This document shows, piece by piece, positions 27,356 through 36,707 of a stretch of 64,000 nt of DNA. The stretch is from CAKOTZ01 sp964489885 (GTDB taxonomy: Bacteria > Bacillota > Clostridia > TANB77 > CAG-508). The stretch is taken from assembly GCA_964489885.1 (NCBI GenBank), contig CAZAZX010000006.1:1-64000 (forward strand), given 5' to 3'. Each line of letters begins with the position of its first letter. Positions within the stretch are counted from its first letter, which is position 1. Under the pieces are notes generated by a model, which saw only the letters and a list, made by a program, of their open reading frames with translations, was not told the origin of the DNA and did no database searches. Position numbers and translations under genes: made by a program.

Positions 27356-27384
27356 ATCATACTACTATAAAAATAAATATTCAA
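27356..27384 (-). promoter_or_regulatory. probable promoter of the V-ATPase operon
   Basis: Minus strand TTGAAT, 17 nt, TATGAT, about 35 nt before the first start codon of the operon. Confidence 0.55.
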
Positions 27385-27420
27385 GCTTAGAATAAAAAAA
27401 ATTAGGGCACTGGGATTTTG

Positions 27421-27449
27421 GTGGACAATGTGACGGTTCTCTTGTCCAC
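27421..27449. repeat. dispersed inverted repeat, opposite-strand copy
   Basis: GTGGACAA and TTGTCCAC flank a GACGGTTCTC core, the reverse complement of the element at 1301-1327. It sits in the 215-bp gap between divergent ntpF and the DUF5684 gene. Confidence 0.75.
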
Positions 27450-27534
27450 CACCAAATTTTTTGTTTCGACAAATATTGATTATTTTCTATATTTGTTTTA
27501 TATTAATATTATAAATTGAAAGGGGGGAATATTT

Positions 27535-28014
27535 ATGCATACCGTTTATAACCCAGATATATATTCAGCTTTTGATTATGGGATTTTAGGCTTTTTAGCT
27601 GGACTTGGATTTTTTATATGGTTTTTTATTATAGTGTTAGGGATACTTCAATTAATTGGAGAATGGTACGTATTTGATAAAGCTGAAAGAAATGGTTGGG
27701 AAACTTTAATTCCATTTCACAATTTATTTGTGAAATTTCAAATTGCTGGAATAAATCCAGCTTGGACTTTAGCAGTAATATTTGGTGCTTTAATAAATAT
27801 TATACCAATTATTGGAACAATAATTTATACTATTGGTATGATTGTTATTGACTTCTGGCTAAATATCAAGCTTGCAAAGTCTTTCGGCAAAGGAACAGGT
27901 TTTGGAATTGGTTTAACATTATTACCAGTAGTTTTCTTTCCAATTTTAGGATTTGACAATGCTTCATACATTAAAGATAATATTATTGTTGAAGAAGAAA
28001 AAACTGAAGAGTAA
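27535..28014 (+). CDS. DUF5684-type small membrane protein
   Basis: A 159-residue protein with four or five hydrophobic helices. The segment WYVFDKAERNGWETLIPFHN and the later LAKSFGKGTGFGIGLTLLP ... LGFDNASY fit the DUF5684 family of unknown function, often mislabelled signal peptidase I. AAAGGGGGGAA precedes the ATG. Its stop codon starts copy B of the dispersed 3' element. Confidence 0.75.
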   Translation: MHTVYNPDIYSAFDYGILGFLAGLGFFIWFFIIVLGILQLIGEWYVFDKAERNGWETLIPFHNLFVKFQIAGINPAWTLAVIFGALINIIPIIGTIIYTIGMIVIDFWLNIKLAKSFGKGTGFGIGLTLLPVVFFPILGFDNASYIKDNIIVEEEKTEE

Positions 28015-28082
28015 GAACCTGAACAACCTTTCACAGCTAAAGCTATTTGCGGGTGCCCCAGGGTCTTGTTGTTTCACAATAA
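28012..28082 (+). repeat. dispersed 3' element, copy B
   Basis: It runs from the stop codon (TAAGAACCTGAACAACC) through CACAGCTAAAGCTATTTG and GGGTGCCCC to TCTTGTTGTTTCACAATAA. It has the same block order and the same sense orientation relative to its gene as copies at 8691-8760 and 56596-56655. Confidence 0.7.
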
Positions 28083-28086
28083 TACC

Positions 28087-28121
28087 AAAAATGCAAGAGT
28101 ATAAAATCTCTTGCATTTTTT
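28087..28121. terminator. bidirectional terminator
   Basis: AAAAATGCAAGAG and CTCTTGCATTTTTT form a 13-bp stem with an 8-nt loop, between the convergent DUF5684 gene and trmL. Confidence 0.85.
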
Positions 28122-28617
28122 ATCCAAAATATTGACTTATCTCTTGAAGATCATCAAAATTATTTTGTCTTAAAACTTCATAAACAATTATTGCTACTGA
28201 ATTGGATAAATTCAAGGATCTTAATGATTCTCTCATTGGTATTCTAATACAATTTTTCATATATTTTTGAAGTAGGTCTTCTGGCAACCCCTTAGTTTCT
28301 TTGCCAAATAAAATAAATACCTCATCCATTTTACTATAGTCTACATCAGAGTAACATTGTTTTGATTTTGTAGATGCAAAAAACATATTATTATCTTCTG
28401 GCTTATATTTTTCCAAAAATTTTTCAAGTGATTCGTGTTCTTCAATATCTAGTTTATCCCAATAGTCTAGGCCTGCTCTTTTTAAATATTTGTCTGATAA
28501 TGAGAATCCCAAAGGATAAACTAAATGCAATTTTGCTCCAATTGCTGCACAAGTCCTTGCTATATTTCCTGTATTTTGTGGTATTTCTGGTTCTACCATA
28601 ACAACATTTATTTTCAT
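28120..28617 (-). CDS. trmL: tRNA (cytidine/uridine-34 2'-O) methyltransferase TrmL
   Basis: A 165-residue SPOUT methyltransferase that 2'-O-methylates the wobble base of certain tRNA-Leu species, using SAM. Family motifs: PEIPQNTGNIARTCAA near the N terminus, LFGKETKGLP in the middle, and IRIPM..SLRSLNLSNSVAI forming the knot. Length is typical. Monocistronic. Confidence 0.93.
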   Translation of the reverse strand: MKINVVMVEPEIPQNTGNIARTCAAIGAKLHLVYPLGFSLSDKYLKRAGLDYWDKLDIEEHESLEKFLEKYKPEDNNMFFASTKSKQCYSDVDYSKMDEVFILFGKETKGLPEDLLQKYMKNCIRIPMRESLRSLNLSNSVAIIVYEVLRQNNFDDLQEISQYFG

Positions 28618-28724
28618 TTTATGTTATTTCTCCCTTCTGCTTTTTTCCCCAAATTTTAACATATTAATAATAGCATTATTTATTAAAATTTTCAATTGCA
28701 ACTTTTATAGATGTTTTACCTCAT

Positions 28725-29672
28725 TTACATGACATTTTTATTGTTTATAATTTCATCTAAAGTATTTTTTACTTTATTGATAGTTATTTTATACTTATCA
28801 TTTAATACATATTTGTTTTGCATATTCTCAAATTCTTTTAATAAATCATTATTAAAATTTTGCTTAAAATAGGTAAAATCTTTTATTTTTATATTTGAAG
28901 CAATTCCACCTTTTCTAATATTTTCTTCTTGCCTTTTATATGAAATTAACTTTTCTAATTCTTTTTTATCTTGTAATAATGCTTTAATTTCCTTTGTTTG
29001 TGCTAAAATTGTAATATCATATAAATGTTTTGAAGTATCCTTATACATATTTCTAACATAATAAAATTCTACTGCAAAAACCTTATCTATAAAGATTCTT
29101 TCCAGCTTTATAATATTTATATCAAAATTTGTAATATAAAATTGTTCCTTTAATATTTTTCTTTCATCTTTATTTGCCAATTTATAAATAAGTGGTTCAA
29201 TGCTATATTTTTTGTGTGGTTCACTAACTGTAAAAGATGTTGCTTCTACCTGTATTATCCCTGCTCTATGTAATGGGTCTTTATTAATATCATAAATAGA
29301 ATTGTATCTGTATATTCCTGTCACGCTTCCTCTATTATCAATACATTCATCTTTTGATAATTCTAGCCCTTCAATTTTATAGCCTAGAGCCGATTGTTTT
29401 AGCCTATTTTTATTTTTAGTATTTGATTGTTCATTAAGAACTTTTACTGTTAAATCTATATCTTCTGAAAATCTATTCATTGTATCTAATATTTTATATA
29501 CTGCTGTTCCACCTTTAAAATATGACTGTAATTCATCTTGATTTTTTGATAATTCTTTTAAAATTGCACACACATAATAATCTTTTTCAATGATATCTGA
29601 GTCTATTCCAGTTTTCGCATTTAAATTATCAATAAATTCTCTAAATAATTCTTTATTTAAATGTAACTTCAT
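28725..29672 (-). CDS. AbiEii-type nucleotidyltransferase toxin
   Basis: A 315-residue protein of the AbiEii family. The nucleotidyltransferase motif is visible as FKGGTAVYKI, then RFSEDIDLTV, giving the GG(T/S) and DxD signature. AbiEii toxins act on tRNA or nucleotide targets and cause growth arrest in phage abortive infection. It follows its putative antitoxin by 9 nt. AGGAAA precedes the ATG. Confidence 0.85.
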   Translation of the reverse strand: MKLHLNKELFREFIDNLNAKTGIDSDIIEKDYYVCAILKELSKNQDELQSYFKGGTAVYKILDTMNRFSEDIDLTVKVLNEQSNTKNKNRLKQSALGYKIEGLELSKDECIDNRGSVTGIYRYNSIYDINKDPLHRAGIIQVEATSFTVSEPHKKYSIEPLIYKLANKDERKILKEQFYITNFDINIIKLERIFIDKVFAVEFYYVRNMYKDTSKHLYDITILAQTKEIKALLQDKKELEKLISYKRQEENIRKGGIASNIKIKDFTYFKQNFNNDLLKEFENMQNKYVLNDKYKITINKVKNTLDEIINNKNVM

Positions 29673-29681
29673 TTTTATTTC

Positions 29682-30329
29682 CTATCTTGCTAGGACAAGT
29701 ATTTTGTTTATAACACTTCTGCTCTTAGTATCCATAGCATATTTAATTATTTTTTCAAAATTTAAATCGTTTTCTTCAATGAAATTATAAATTACTTCAT
29801 CTGGGTTATCTACTTCAATTCCTATATTGTCCTTATTTTCTATTAAATCGAATAATTGCAAATATTTATAATTTTGATTATTTACCTTGATTTTTGGTTT
29901 TCTTATTATAACCTTTAAGTTTTTATTTTCATATTTATTAAAATTTTTACATTCATTTGTTGCAATATCTATAATATTCGGAACTTGTGTTGTTAAATGA
30001 GCTTCATTAAAAAGCTTCGCTCCTGTAATATATCCTTTTATGTTTCCATCTTTATCCATTATATATTTATATTGAATAATCGTCCTGTTTCCTAATAACA
30101 TCTTACCAAATATATTTTCATTTGGAATATAATAAATTCCCTTATAGGCAGTTTCTATTATATTTTCTTTATTCATTCTATTTAAAATTGCTTTAACATT
30201 ATTAAATACTTTTTCTTTATCTTTTTCATCATAAAATTTAATAACGTATTCTTTAACTTCTTCAATAAAAATTGGTATTCCCTTTTCGCAATTACTTATA
30301 TATTCCAATACTATATTGTAGCAATTCAT
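29682..30329 (-). CDS. DUF6088/AbiEi-type antitoxin
   Basis: A 215-residue protein. The N-terminal half looks like a winged helix (~25-75: NRMNKENIIETAYKGIYYI) and is followed by a domain with GYITGAKLFNEAHLTTQVP, the pattern of DUF6088/AbiEi antitoxins. These repress their own operon and counter the toxin. A GTG at 30338 is in frame but overlaps the AAGAAGGTG box; the ATG at 30329 has proper spacing and is preferred. Confidence 0.82.
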   Translation of the reverse strand: MNCYNIVLEYISNCEKGIPIFIEEVKEYVIKFYDEKDKEKVFNNVKAILNRMNKENIIETAYKGIYYIPNENIFGKMLLGNRTIIQYKYIMDKDGNIKGYITGAKLFNEAHLTTQVPNIIDIATNECKNFNKYENKNLKVIIRKPKIKVNNQNYKYLQLFDLIENKDNIGIEVDNPDEVIYNFIEENDLNFEKIIKYAMDTKSRSVINKILVLAR

Positions 30330-30450
30330 TTTATTCACCTTCTTTATTACTAGTTTATGATTATTTTGCCTTTTTGTTCATATTATAGTAATATTTTAGC
30401 AGTTTTCTTTAGTTTTGTCAAATATATTTGAAGAAGAATTTTTAAAGTTA

Positions 30451-31293
30451 TCACTTTCCGCTTCTTTTTATTTTTATTGCGATATAAATAACAATTCCAG
30501 CTGTTACTATACTAAATATAAGAATCACTGCATAAAAAACATCACTTTTGCTTTTGTTATTTTCCTTTATATTATCAGACAAGTTTGTTTTAATATCATC
30601 ATTTAACAATGCACTTAATCTTACAGCTTGAAAATTTTGTTGTTCCTCATAATCTGTTTCTTCTGTTTTGTTTCTCCTATATGCGTTAATATAATATCTC
30701 CTAAATGATTTTCCATTTTCTGCTGTTACTTTTATTGTTATTTGATTATTTCCTATTAACAAATTTTCGTTACCACTTATTTCAACTTTTGCCTTAATAT
30801 TTTGAGGAATAGCCAATACTTTAATGCTTTCTATACTATTGGGAATATTACATATAAAATAACTGTAATTGTTGCTAAATTCTGGAGTTAAAAATATTCC
30901 TTCTAAAGCTAAATTTTCTAATTTTGCATTCGCAGTTTCAATTTTATCTGTCTTTGTTACATAAATATAGTATGTGTTTTGCATATTTTCCTTTGACACC
31001 TGTATTTTTATTGTATTTAATCCGTCAATAATATTTTCATTTCCACTAATTTCTATATCTCCATTGTCTTCCGCTTCTGCATTAACTTCTATTGAATTAA
31101 TTTCTTTCCCAACAGTTATATAATATTCGTTTATATCTTTATTAAAGTATGGTTCTACCCCTTCTATATCTAATCTCATAGTCTTTAAATATGCATTATT
31201 TTCATTACTATTTTCAGCATACGATATTGTAGAAATCATAATAAAAAATGAAAATATAGTTATAATTTGAATTAAAATTTTTTTCATATACAC
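30451..31293 (-). CDS. cadherin-like beta-sandwich membrane protein
   Basis: A 280-residue secreted protein with a signal peptide (1-~26). It has two cadherin-like beta-sandwich repeats (~33-115 and ~122-205), each ending with the ISGNEN ... NTIKIQV or NQITIKV pattern. A linker and a C-terminal membrane helix follow (~250-272), with a short basic tail. It is the last gene of surface locus 1, after the dockerin glucosaminidase, and is likely a surface binding partner. No enzymatic motif. Confidence 0.8.
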   Translation of the reverse strand: MYMKKILIQIITIFSFFIMISTISYAENSNENNAYLKTMRLDIEGVEPYFNKDINEYYITVGKEINSIEVNAEAEDNGDIEISGNENIIDGLNTIKIQVSKENMQNTYYIYVTKTDKIETANAKLENLALEGIFLTPEFSNNYSYFICNIPNSIESIKVLAIPQNIKAKVEISGNENLLIGNNQITIKVTAENGKSFRRYYINAYRRNKTEETDYEEQQNFQAVRLSALLNDDIKTNLSDNIKENNKSKSDVFYAVILIFSIVTAGIVIYIAIKIKRSGK

Positions 31294-31326
31294 AAAAACT
31301 CCTTTTAAAAAGACAAAATGTAACTA

Positions 31327-33069
31327 TTATTGTTCTATTGCCTTATATCCTAAAATATGCCTTTGAATTAATAATGAATCATAAGAAGATGGCTTTTTCC
31401 CGTTCTTATTAATATTTCCAGCTTTATAATAAACATCTTGAAGTAACTTTATTTCTAAAATATGTCTTTGTAATACTAATAAGTCTACGCTACTTATTTT
31501 TCCATCTCCATTTACATCGCCATATAATATAAATTTATATGTCGTTAAAGTTGTTACATTATCATCTAATATTTTCAACCTTGAACCTGTTCCAACTAAA
31601 TCATTTTCTCCAAGTATATTTCCATTTTGATCTTGAAATTCAATTTTATGTGTTGTATTTACTTTTTCCTTTATTTTACTAACTGTATTTATACTTGGTA
31701 GATTACTAATTTCAAAATTTGAAACTCTTAGGCTTGTATCAAACTTTAGCTCATTTTCATTTAGTTCATTTTGTGGAACCTCTTCTAAATAATTTTGAAA
31801 TGCATATCCAACAATTCCATTATCTAAAATAACTCTATCCCAAAGTTCACCTGAGCCTATACATTTTGATATTCTTGTAATTTTCGAACTACTATTTACC
31901 TTTGTTAAAGATTCATAATTTGTACTAGGTCCACTTCTTATATTTAAAGTCGTAGTTACCTTTGCTATTACGTTTGAATTATCTTGAATATAATCTTGTG
32001 TATTTATATTTGGGCTTTCTGTATTTATTTCTGGCATATTATCAAATACAGGAATAATAAAACTTAAATTTGATTCCAATAAATTAGTATTTGAATACCC
32101 TTTATATATAGATAAAGATTCAGAATATGGTGCTAAAACATTTGTCATATACTGATGGAAATAGAGCTTATTAACATTATCGTCAGCCACATTAAATTTT
32201 TGTAAATAAATACTATTTTGTCCTGCATTTATATAAGTTCTACCTAAAAAAATTGCTCCACCACTTATCGCCTTTTCTTTTGTATTCCATGGTATTAAAT
32301 AAAGAGTCTTTATATTTTCGCTTGCTCCCTTTCCATCTCTTGCATACTGTAGGCCTCTTTTTATTGTTTCCATTGCATTTTGTGAACTTGTTGCTCCTAT
32401 ATTATAAAAATTATATAAACCTTCATACCCTTCTACATCTCCACTGATAGATTTATGTGATAAGAATGGTCCTACTTCTTGCTTTATTCTGGAAGCTAAA
32501 TTAAATGAACTAACATTACTTAGTTTTGATGCATTAGCAATTAAATCTGAATAAGTACTGTCTGTATAAATTCTATTTCCTAATGAATCTAAAAAATCCA
32601 CCTGTTTATTGTAAAATTCTGTACCATAAAGTATTTTTTCTATTAAATCTTTCCTATTGATTGCTTCATTATAGGAATTATCCTCAAATTGAAATATTCT
32701 AACATTATTTAAAAAATTTCTTGGATCCATTGTATATAATATTGCTTGCCTTGATGCATCTACCCAATTTGAATCAACCTGAACATTATAATATGCAGGA
32801 TTCGTATTTTTCCAATTATCAGAATATGAAATTGGAACTAAATTTTTTGTAAAAACATTTTCATTAGATATTGCATCATTCCAATTTAACCCTGTATATA
32901 AAGCATTAAAATTCCAGTTAGGGTGATTCTGTTTTAATTCATATAAATAGCCTTGGTAGCTTACTGGAAAGTTTTCAATACCTCTTTTTACTTCTTTTGC
33001 AAATGACTTATTGTTAAAAGCAAATAATAAAAAAATCATTATTAAAATTACGTTTTTAATTTTATGCAT
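31327..33069 (-). CDS. secreted glucosaminidase with SH3 and dockerin domains
   Basis: A 580-residue secreted protein: signal peptide (1-~24), then a region with SRIKQEVGPFLSHKS and YNFYNIGATSS that fits the glucosaminidase (endo-beta-N-acetylglucosaminidase) domain with its catalytic Glu. A bacterial SH3 domain follows (~368-430, TTLNIRSGPSTNYE). A C-terminal dockerin ends it: YGDVNGDGKISSVDLLVLQRHIL and a second, Ca2+-ligand-poor repeat GNINKNGKKPSSYDSLLIQRHIL-like. It presumably cuts peptidoglycan and docks to a cohesin. It lies 2 nt after the sortase gene and downstream of the cohesin-LPKTG gene. Confidence 0.85.
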   Translation of the reverse strand: MHKIKNVILIMIFLLFAFNNKSFAKEVKRGIENFPVSYQGYLYELKQNHPNWNFNALYTGLNWNDAISNENVFTKNLVPISYSDNWKNTNPAYYNVQVDSNWVDASRQAILYTMDPRNFLNNVRIFQFEDNSYNEAINRKDLIEKILYGTEFYNKQVDFLDSLGNRIYTDSTYSDLIANASKLSNVSSFNLASRIKQEVGPFLSHKSISGDVEGYEGLYNFYNIGATSSQNAMETIKRGLQYARDGKGASENIKTLYLIPWNTKEKAISGGAIFLGRTYINAGQNSIYLQKFNVADDNVNKLYFHQYMTNVLAPYSESLSIYKGYSNTNLLESNLSFIIPVFDNMPEINTESPNINTQDYIQDNSNVIAKVTTTLNIRSGPSTNYESLTKVNSSSKITRISKCIGSGELWDRVILDNGIVGYAFQNYLEEVPQNELNENELKFDTSLRVSNFEISNLPSINTVSKIKEKVNTTHKIEFQDQNGNILGENDLVGTGSRLKILDDNVTTLTTYKFILYGDVNGDGKISSVDLLVLQRHILEIKLLQDVYYKAGNINKNGKKPSSYDSLLIQRHILGYKAIEQ

Positions 33070-33071
33070 AT

Positions 33072-33662
33072 TTATTTCTCCCTTGCCTTTACAATTATTC
33101 TATTTTTCGAATCTTGTGTACAAGTAATTAAAGTTATTTCTCTTTTTTCATTTGTTTCTGGTTCTAAACATTTTGTATCTTTTGGGTTTACCTTTATAAT
33201 CTTATAAACCTCATATTCAATTTTTTGTCTGCTAGTATCTTCTATATATATCTTGTCTCCAACTTTTAGTTTTTTTAAATTGTAAAACATATTTTTTCTC
33301 TTAAAGTAATTATGTCCAGCAACACAAAAATTTCCTATTTCATTTGGATTTACACCCCAAAATTTGCAAACACTAACATATAAGTTATTATTATCACAAT
33401 TTTCTAAAATATTTGTTTTTAAATTAATTTTTGGTATTTCAAGTTTTGCAATAACTTTAATTCCATTTTCTTCCTCATACCAACAGTCAGATATTGTATT
33501 TTGAATAGGTTCTTTTTGCTCTTTGCTTACTGTTTCAATAGATGGATAAACTTCATCTTGTCCTATCTTATTTTCAGTTATCCAATTTTCTGTTGTTATA
33601 AAAATTAAATAAATTATTGAAAATATTATTAATACAACTAAGATTTTTTTCAATTTAATCAC
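33072..33662 (-). CDS. sortase of surface locus 1
   Basis: A 196-residue membrane-anchored transpeptidase that links LPxTG-type proteins to the wall. One N-terminal helix (5-24) is followed by the catalytic domain. Catalytic His117 is in AGHNYF, Cys181 in TLITC and Arg188 in NRIIVKA. It lies directly after the cohesin protein with an LPKTG signal, its probable substrate. The Cys context TLITC groups it with small class D/E-like sortases; the exact class is uncertain. Confidence 0.92.
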   Translation of the reverse strand: MIKLKKILVVLIIFSIIYLIFITTENWITENKIGQDEVYPSIETVSKEQKEPIQNTISDCWYEEENGIKVIAKLEIPKINLKTNILENCDNNNLYVSVCKFWGVNPNEIGNFCVAGHNYFKRKNMFYNLKKLKVGDKIYIEDTSRQKIEYEVYKIIKVNPKDTKCLEPETNEKREITLITCTQDSKNRIIVKAREK

Positions 33663-33671
33663 CTAAAAAAT

Positions 33672-33709
33672 GAGACAAAGGGACTTTTCTCTTATCCCCT
33701 TGTCCCAAG
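33672..33709. repeat. decayed copy of the GGACAAG inverted repeat
   Basis: GAGACAAAGGGA and TCCCCTTGTCCC form a 12-bp imperfect stem around TTCTCTTA. It resembles the elements at 1301 and 27421 and sits between the cohesin gene and the sortase gene, where it could also act as an intercistronic hairpin. Confidence 0.55.
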
Positions 33710-33715
33710 TCTTAA

Positions 33716-34375
33716 CTATTTTTCCTTTTTTGATAGAAGTACCAAACTCCCAGTCAATATAATTATCACAATTCCTGCTATAAGATACATATTGGCTCCC
33801 GTTTTAGGTAATACACTTGGCTTTTTGGTTTCATCTGTTTTTGCGATTTTATCAGTTTCTGTCGTCTTGTTTTCATTAGTTTTTGTTTGTTCTTCTGTTT
33901 TAGGTTCTGTTTTTTCTGGCTCTATTGTAATTGTTTTTTCTATTGCCTGTGTAATATCATCATACTGTTCTGAAGCATCTGAATTTGCCAATCCTTCAGC
34001 AGTTATAGATATTTTTGCAGTTTTAGTTGTATCTATTGTTGATTTTGCCTTAAATGTAATTGACATACTTTCTTTTGGATTAGACCCACCTGTTGAGTCA
34101 TAATAAGCTACTCTAACTTTTGATTTTGTATCATTTGCTTCTCCTCCTGTTGTACTAACATAGTCAAATATAGAATTATCATAAGCAAAATCTAAAGTAT
34201 ATGAACCAAGTTTAGTACCAAAATTAACTTTAACTGTAACTTCGTCTCCTGGTTTTATAGTAGTTTTATTAGTACTTACATCAAAATTAGTTAAACTTGC
34301 AGCATAGGTATTAATTCCTGTTAAACTAAATAAAAATGCAATTAGACAAAAAAATAATATTGCTCTTTTTTTCAT
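33716..34375 (-). CDS. cohesin-domain protein with LPKTG sorting signal
   Basis: A 219-residue surface protein: signal peptide (1-~25), one cohesin-type beta domain (~28-150; SLTNFDVSTNKTTIKPGDEV, then LDFAYDNSIFDYVS), a Glu/Lys/Thr linker, LPKTG at ~190, a hydrophobic helix and a KKEK tail. Cohesins bind dockerins; here the wall-anchored cohesin would hold dockerin hydrolases on the surface. The sortase gene follows directly. Confidence 0.88.
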   Translation of the reverse strand: MKKRAILFFCLIAFLFSLTGINTYAASLTNFDVSTNKTTIKPGDEVTVKVNFGTKLGSYTLDFAYDNSIFDYVSTTGGEANDTKSKVRVAYYDSTGGSNPKESMSITFKAKSTIDTTKTAKISITAEGLANSDASEQYDDITQAIEKTITIEPEKTEPKTEEQTKTNENKTTETDKIAKTDETKKPSVLPKTGANMYLIAGIVIIILTGSLVLLSKKEK

Positions 34376-34478
34376 AATAAATTCATTCCTTTCAATATTG
34401 GTTAAATTTATTATGCTTAAAAATCACAATATTATTAATGGAAAAAAATGAGAAAATATAACTGTTTTAGAATCATAA

Positions 34479-35351
34479 TCAAATTATAACATCTCGCTTT
34501 AATAATTCATCTTTTATAATCCCAATTCCTATAAATTCTTTATTTTCATTATATATACAAACTATTCCATCTTTCATTTTTTGTGTTAATTTTACTCCAT
34601 TTAAAAAATGTTTTAATTTATAGTTATTTAATACTATTTTTCCTTTGTTTTCAAAAATTTTTTCTATATTTATAATTTTTGATTCTAGTTCGTTTTCATT
34701 TAATTGTTCAATTTCATTAATTTTTATAGAATCTTCTATATTAAAATTTCCTACTAGAGTTCTAGTAAGTTCCTTCATGTATCCAACAGTGCCTAATTTT
34801 TCTGCTATGTTTTCACATAGTACTCTAATATATGTTCCCTTTGAACAGTATACTTCAAATTCTATAGTTTTATTCTTTTTATCAATATTTAATAATTTTA
34901 AATCATATATTTCAATTTTTCTTGGTGGTATCTCTATTTTAGTTCCCTCTCTTGCATATTCATATAGTTTTTTTCCATTTATTTTAATAGCAGAATACAT
35001 AGGGGGAATTTGTTCACTTTTACCTATCATTTTTTGGAATATATTTTTTATGTTTTGTTCAGTTAATTTATCTAAATCAACTGCCATTTTTTCTATACTT
35101 TTTCCTTCTAAATCACCTGTTGATTTTTTTTCTCCAAGTTGAATTACTGCTATATATTTTTTTTTATGTTCAACTAAATATTTTTCAATTTTGGTAGCTT
35201 TACCAACTAAAATTGGAAGTACACCTGTTGCCAATGGATCTAAAGTTCCACAATGTCCAACTTTTTTAGTATGTAATATTTTACGCATTTTCATTACAAC
35301 ATCATGTGACGAATGGCCTTTTTCTTTATTTATAATAAATATTCCATCCAT
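34479..35351 (-). CDS. truB: tRNA pseudouridine-55 synthase TruB
   Basis: A 290-residue enzyme that makes pseudouridine 55 in the T-loop of tRNAs. Catalytic Asp38 lies in HCGTLDPLATGVL. Also seen: PPMYSAIKINGKKLYEYAREG and the KGTYIRVL segment. Full length, with a C-terminal PUA-like part. Last gene of the rimP-nusA operon, 13 nt after nrnA. Confidence 0.96.
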   Translation of the reverse strand: MDGIFIINKEKGHSSHDVVMKMRKILHTKKVGHCGTLDPLATGVLPILVGKATKIEKYLVEHKKKYIAVIQLGEKKSTGDLEGKSIEKMAVDLDKLTEQNIKNIFQKMIGKSEQIPPMYSAIKINGKKLYEYAREGTKIEIPPRKIEIYDLKLLNIDKKNKTIEFEVYCSKGTYIRVLCENIAEKLGTVGYMKELTRTLVGNFNIEDSIKINEIEQLNENELESKIINIEKIFENKGKIVLNNYKLKHFLNGVKLTQKMKDGIVCIYNENKEFIGIGIIKDELLKRDVII

Positions 35352-35364
35352 TATACAAAAATCC

Positions 35365-36318
35365 TTATTTTAAATATAATTTTATTTGATTAATTATTTT
35401 ATCTCTAATTTGCTCTAAGGTTCCAGTTGTTATAGTACAACCTGCTGCTTTTACGTGACCACCGCCACCAAACATCAAGCATATATCAGATACGTTTACA
35501 TATTCATTTGATCTCATTGAAACTTTAAATCCGCCTGTTGCTACTTCACGCATAAAAACTGATACTTCAACGCCCTCAATATCTCTTCCTATTTCAACAC
35601 AACCTTCATAGTCTCCAAATCCAGTATTTAACCTTTTTTCGTCATCTAATGTTATATATGTAAAAGCAACCTTATCGTTTTGATAAAATTCTAATCTATT
35701 TGTTGCAAGCTTAATTAATTCAAATTTTTCCTTTGTTCTAGTCTGTAAAACCTTCTTATATATGTTTGATATATTTATTCCCTTATTCAATAAACCTGCT
35801 ACGATTTCAAAAGTTTCAGCACTTACACCTTCGTAAGCAAATCCTCCAGTGTCTGTAATTATTCCTGTTAATAAACATTTGCCAATATCTTTAGTTACTT
35901 CAATATTCCAGTAATTCAAAACTTTAATTAAAATTTGAGCACACGCAGGTGATACAGGATCTACATAGTTAAAATCCGCATACATTGAATTTGAAACATG
36001 ATGATCTATTTGCATATTTGCATCGGAATTAGGAAATGCACTCGTAGGATCTGCAAGCCTCTGTTGTGATGCACAATCTAACGCAATAGCTAAATCATAT
36101 TTTCCTGTTCCTTCTTTTTTTATTTCGTCAATTCCTGGCAAAAATTCAAAGCATTTTGCATATTCTGGTATAACCAAATCAACATCTTTATTTAATCCCT
36201 TTAAAGCTAAATACATTCCAAGACTTGAACCCATTGCATCACCATCTGGATTTACATGTGCAAAAACTACAATTCTCTTAGATTCTTGTATTTTTTTTAT
36301 CATTTCATCTAATATCAT
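35365..36318 (-). CDS. nrnA: DHH phosphoesterase NrnA (oligoribonuclease/pAp phosphatase)
   Basis: A 317-residue DHH/DHHA1 protein that degrades nanoRNA and pAp. N-terminal HVNPDGDAMGSSLGM and QIDHHVSN bind Mn2+. C-terminal DHHA1 motif FGGGGHVKAAGCTI. Full length. It sits 1 nt after rbfA, as in many Firmicutes. Confidence 0.94.
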   Translation of the reverse strand: MILDEMIKKIQESKRIVVFAHVNPDGDAMGSSLGMYLALKGLNKDVDLVIPEYAKCFEFLPGIDEIKKEGTGKYDLAIALDCASQQRLADPTSAFPNSDANMQIDHHVSNSMYADFNYVDPVSPACAQILIKVLNYWNIEVTKDIGKCLLTGIITDTGGFAYEGVSAETFEIVAGLLNKGINISNIYKKVLQTRTKEKFELIKLATNRLEFYQNDKVAFTYITLDDEKRLNTGFGDYEGCVEIGRDIEGVEVSVFMREVATGGFKVSMRSNEYVNVSDICLMFGGGGHVKAAGCTITTGTLEQIRDKIINQIKLYLK

Positions 36319-36319
36319 A

Positions 36320-36688
36320 TCATTCTTCCTTCCTAGTTTTTACTTCTTTTGCTAAATCTTTTAATATAGAATCAATCTTTGCACCATATTCCATTGAATC
36401 ATCAAGTTCAAATACCAATTCAGGTGTTACACGTAAATTAACTTTATGGGCAATTTGTGTTCTAATATATCCAGAAGACTTTTTTAGTGCTTCTAATGTC
36501 TTTTTCTTATTAGAATTAATCATACTTACATAAATTCTAGCATAGCGAAGATCAGGTGTTACCTTAACCTTTGTTACACTTATCATTCCAGTAATATTTG
36601 AGTTATTTAACTCATAGTTTATTATATTACTGATTTCTCTTTTAAGCTCTTCTTCAATTTTATCCATTCTATTTGAATTTCTTGGCAT
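36320..36688 (-). CDS. rbfA: ribosome-binding factor A
   Basis: A 122-residue KH-fold factor for 30S maturation and 16S 5'-end processing. The start MPRNSNRMDKIEEELKREIS and the central VKVTPDLRYARIYVS with its AxG-like kink fit the family. It lies 19 nt after infB. Confidence 0.93.
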   Translation of the reverse strand: MPRNSNRMDKIEEELKREISNIINYELNNSNITGMISVTKVKVTPDLRYARIYVSMINSNKKKTLEALKKSSGYIRTQIAHKVNLRVTPELVFELDDSMEYGAKIDSILKDLAKEVKTRKEE

Positions 36689-36707
36689 TTTTTACGCACC
36701 CCAAAAC

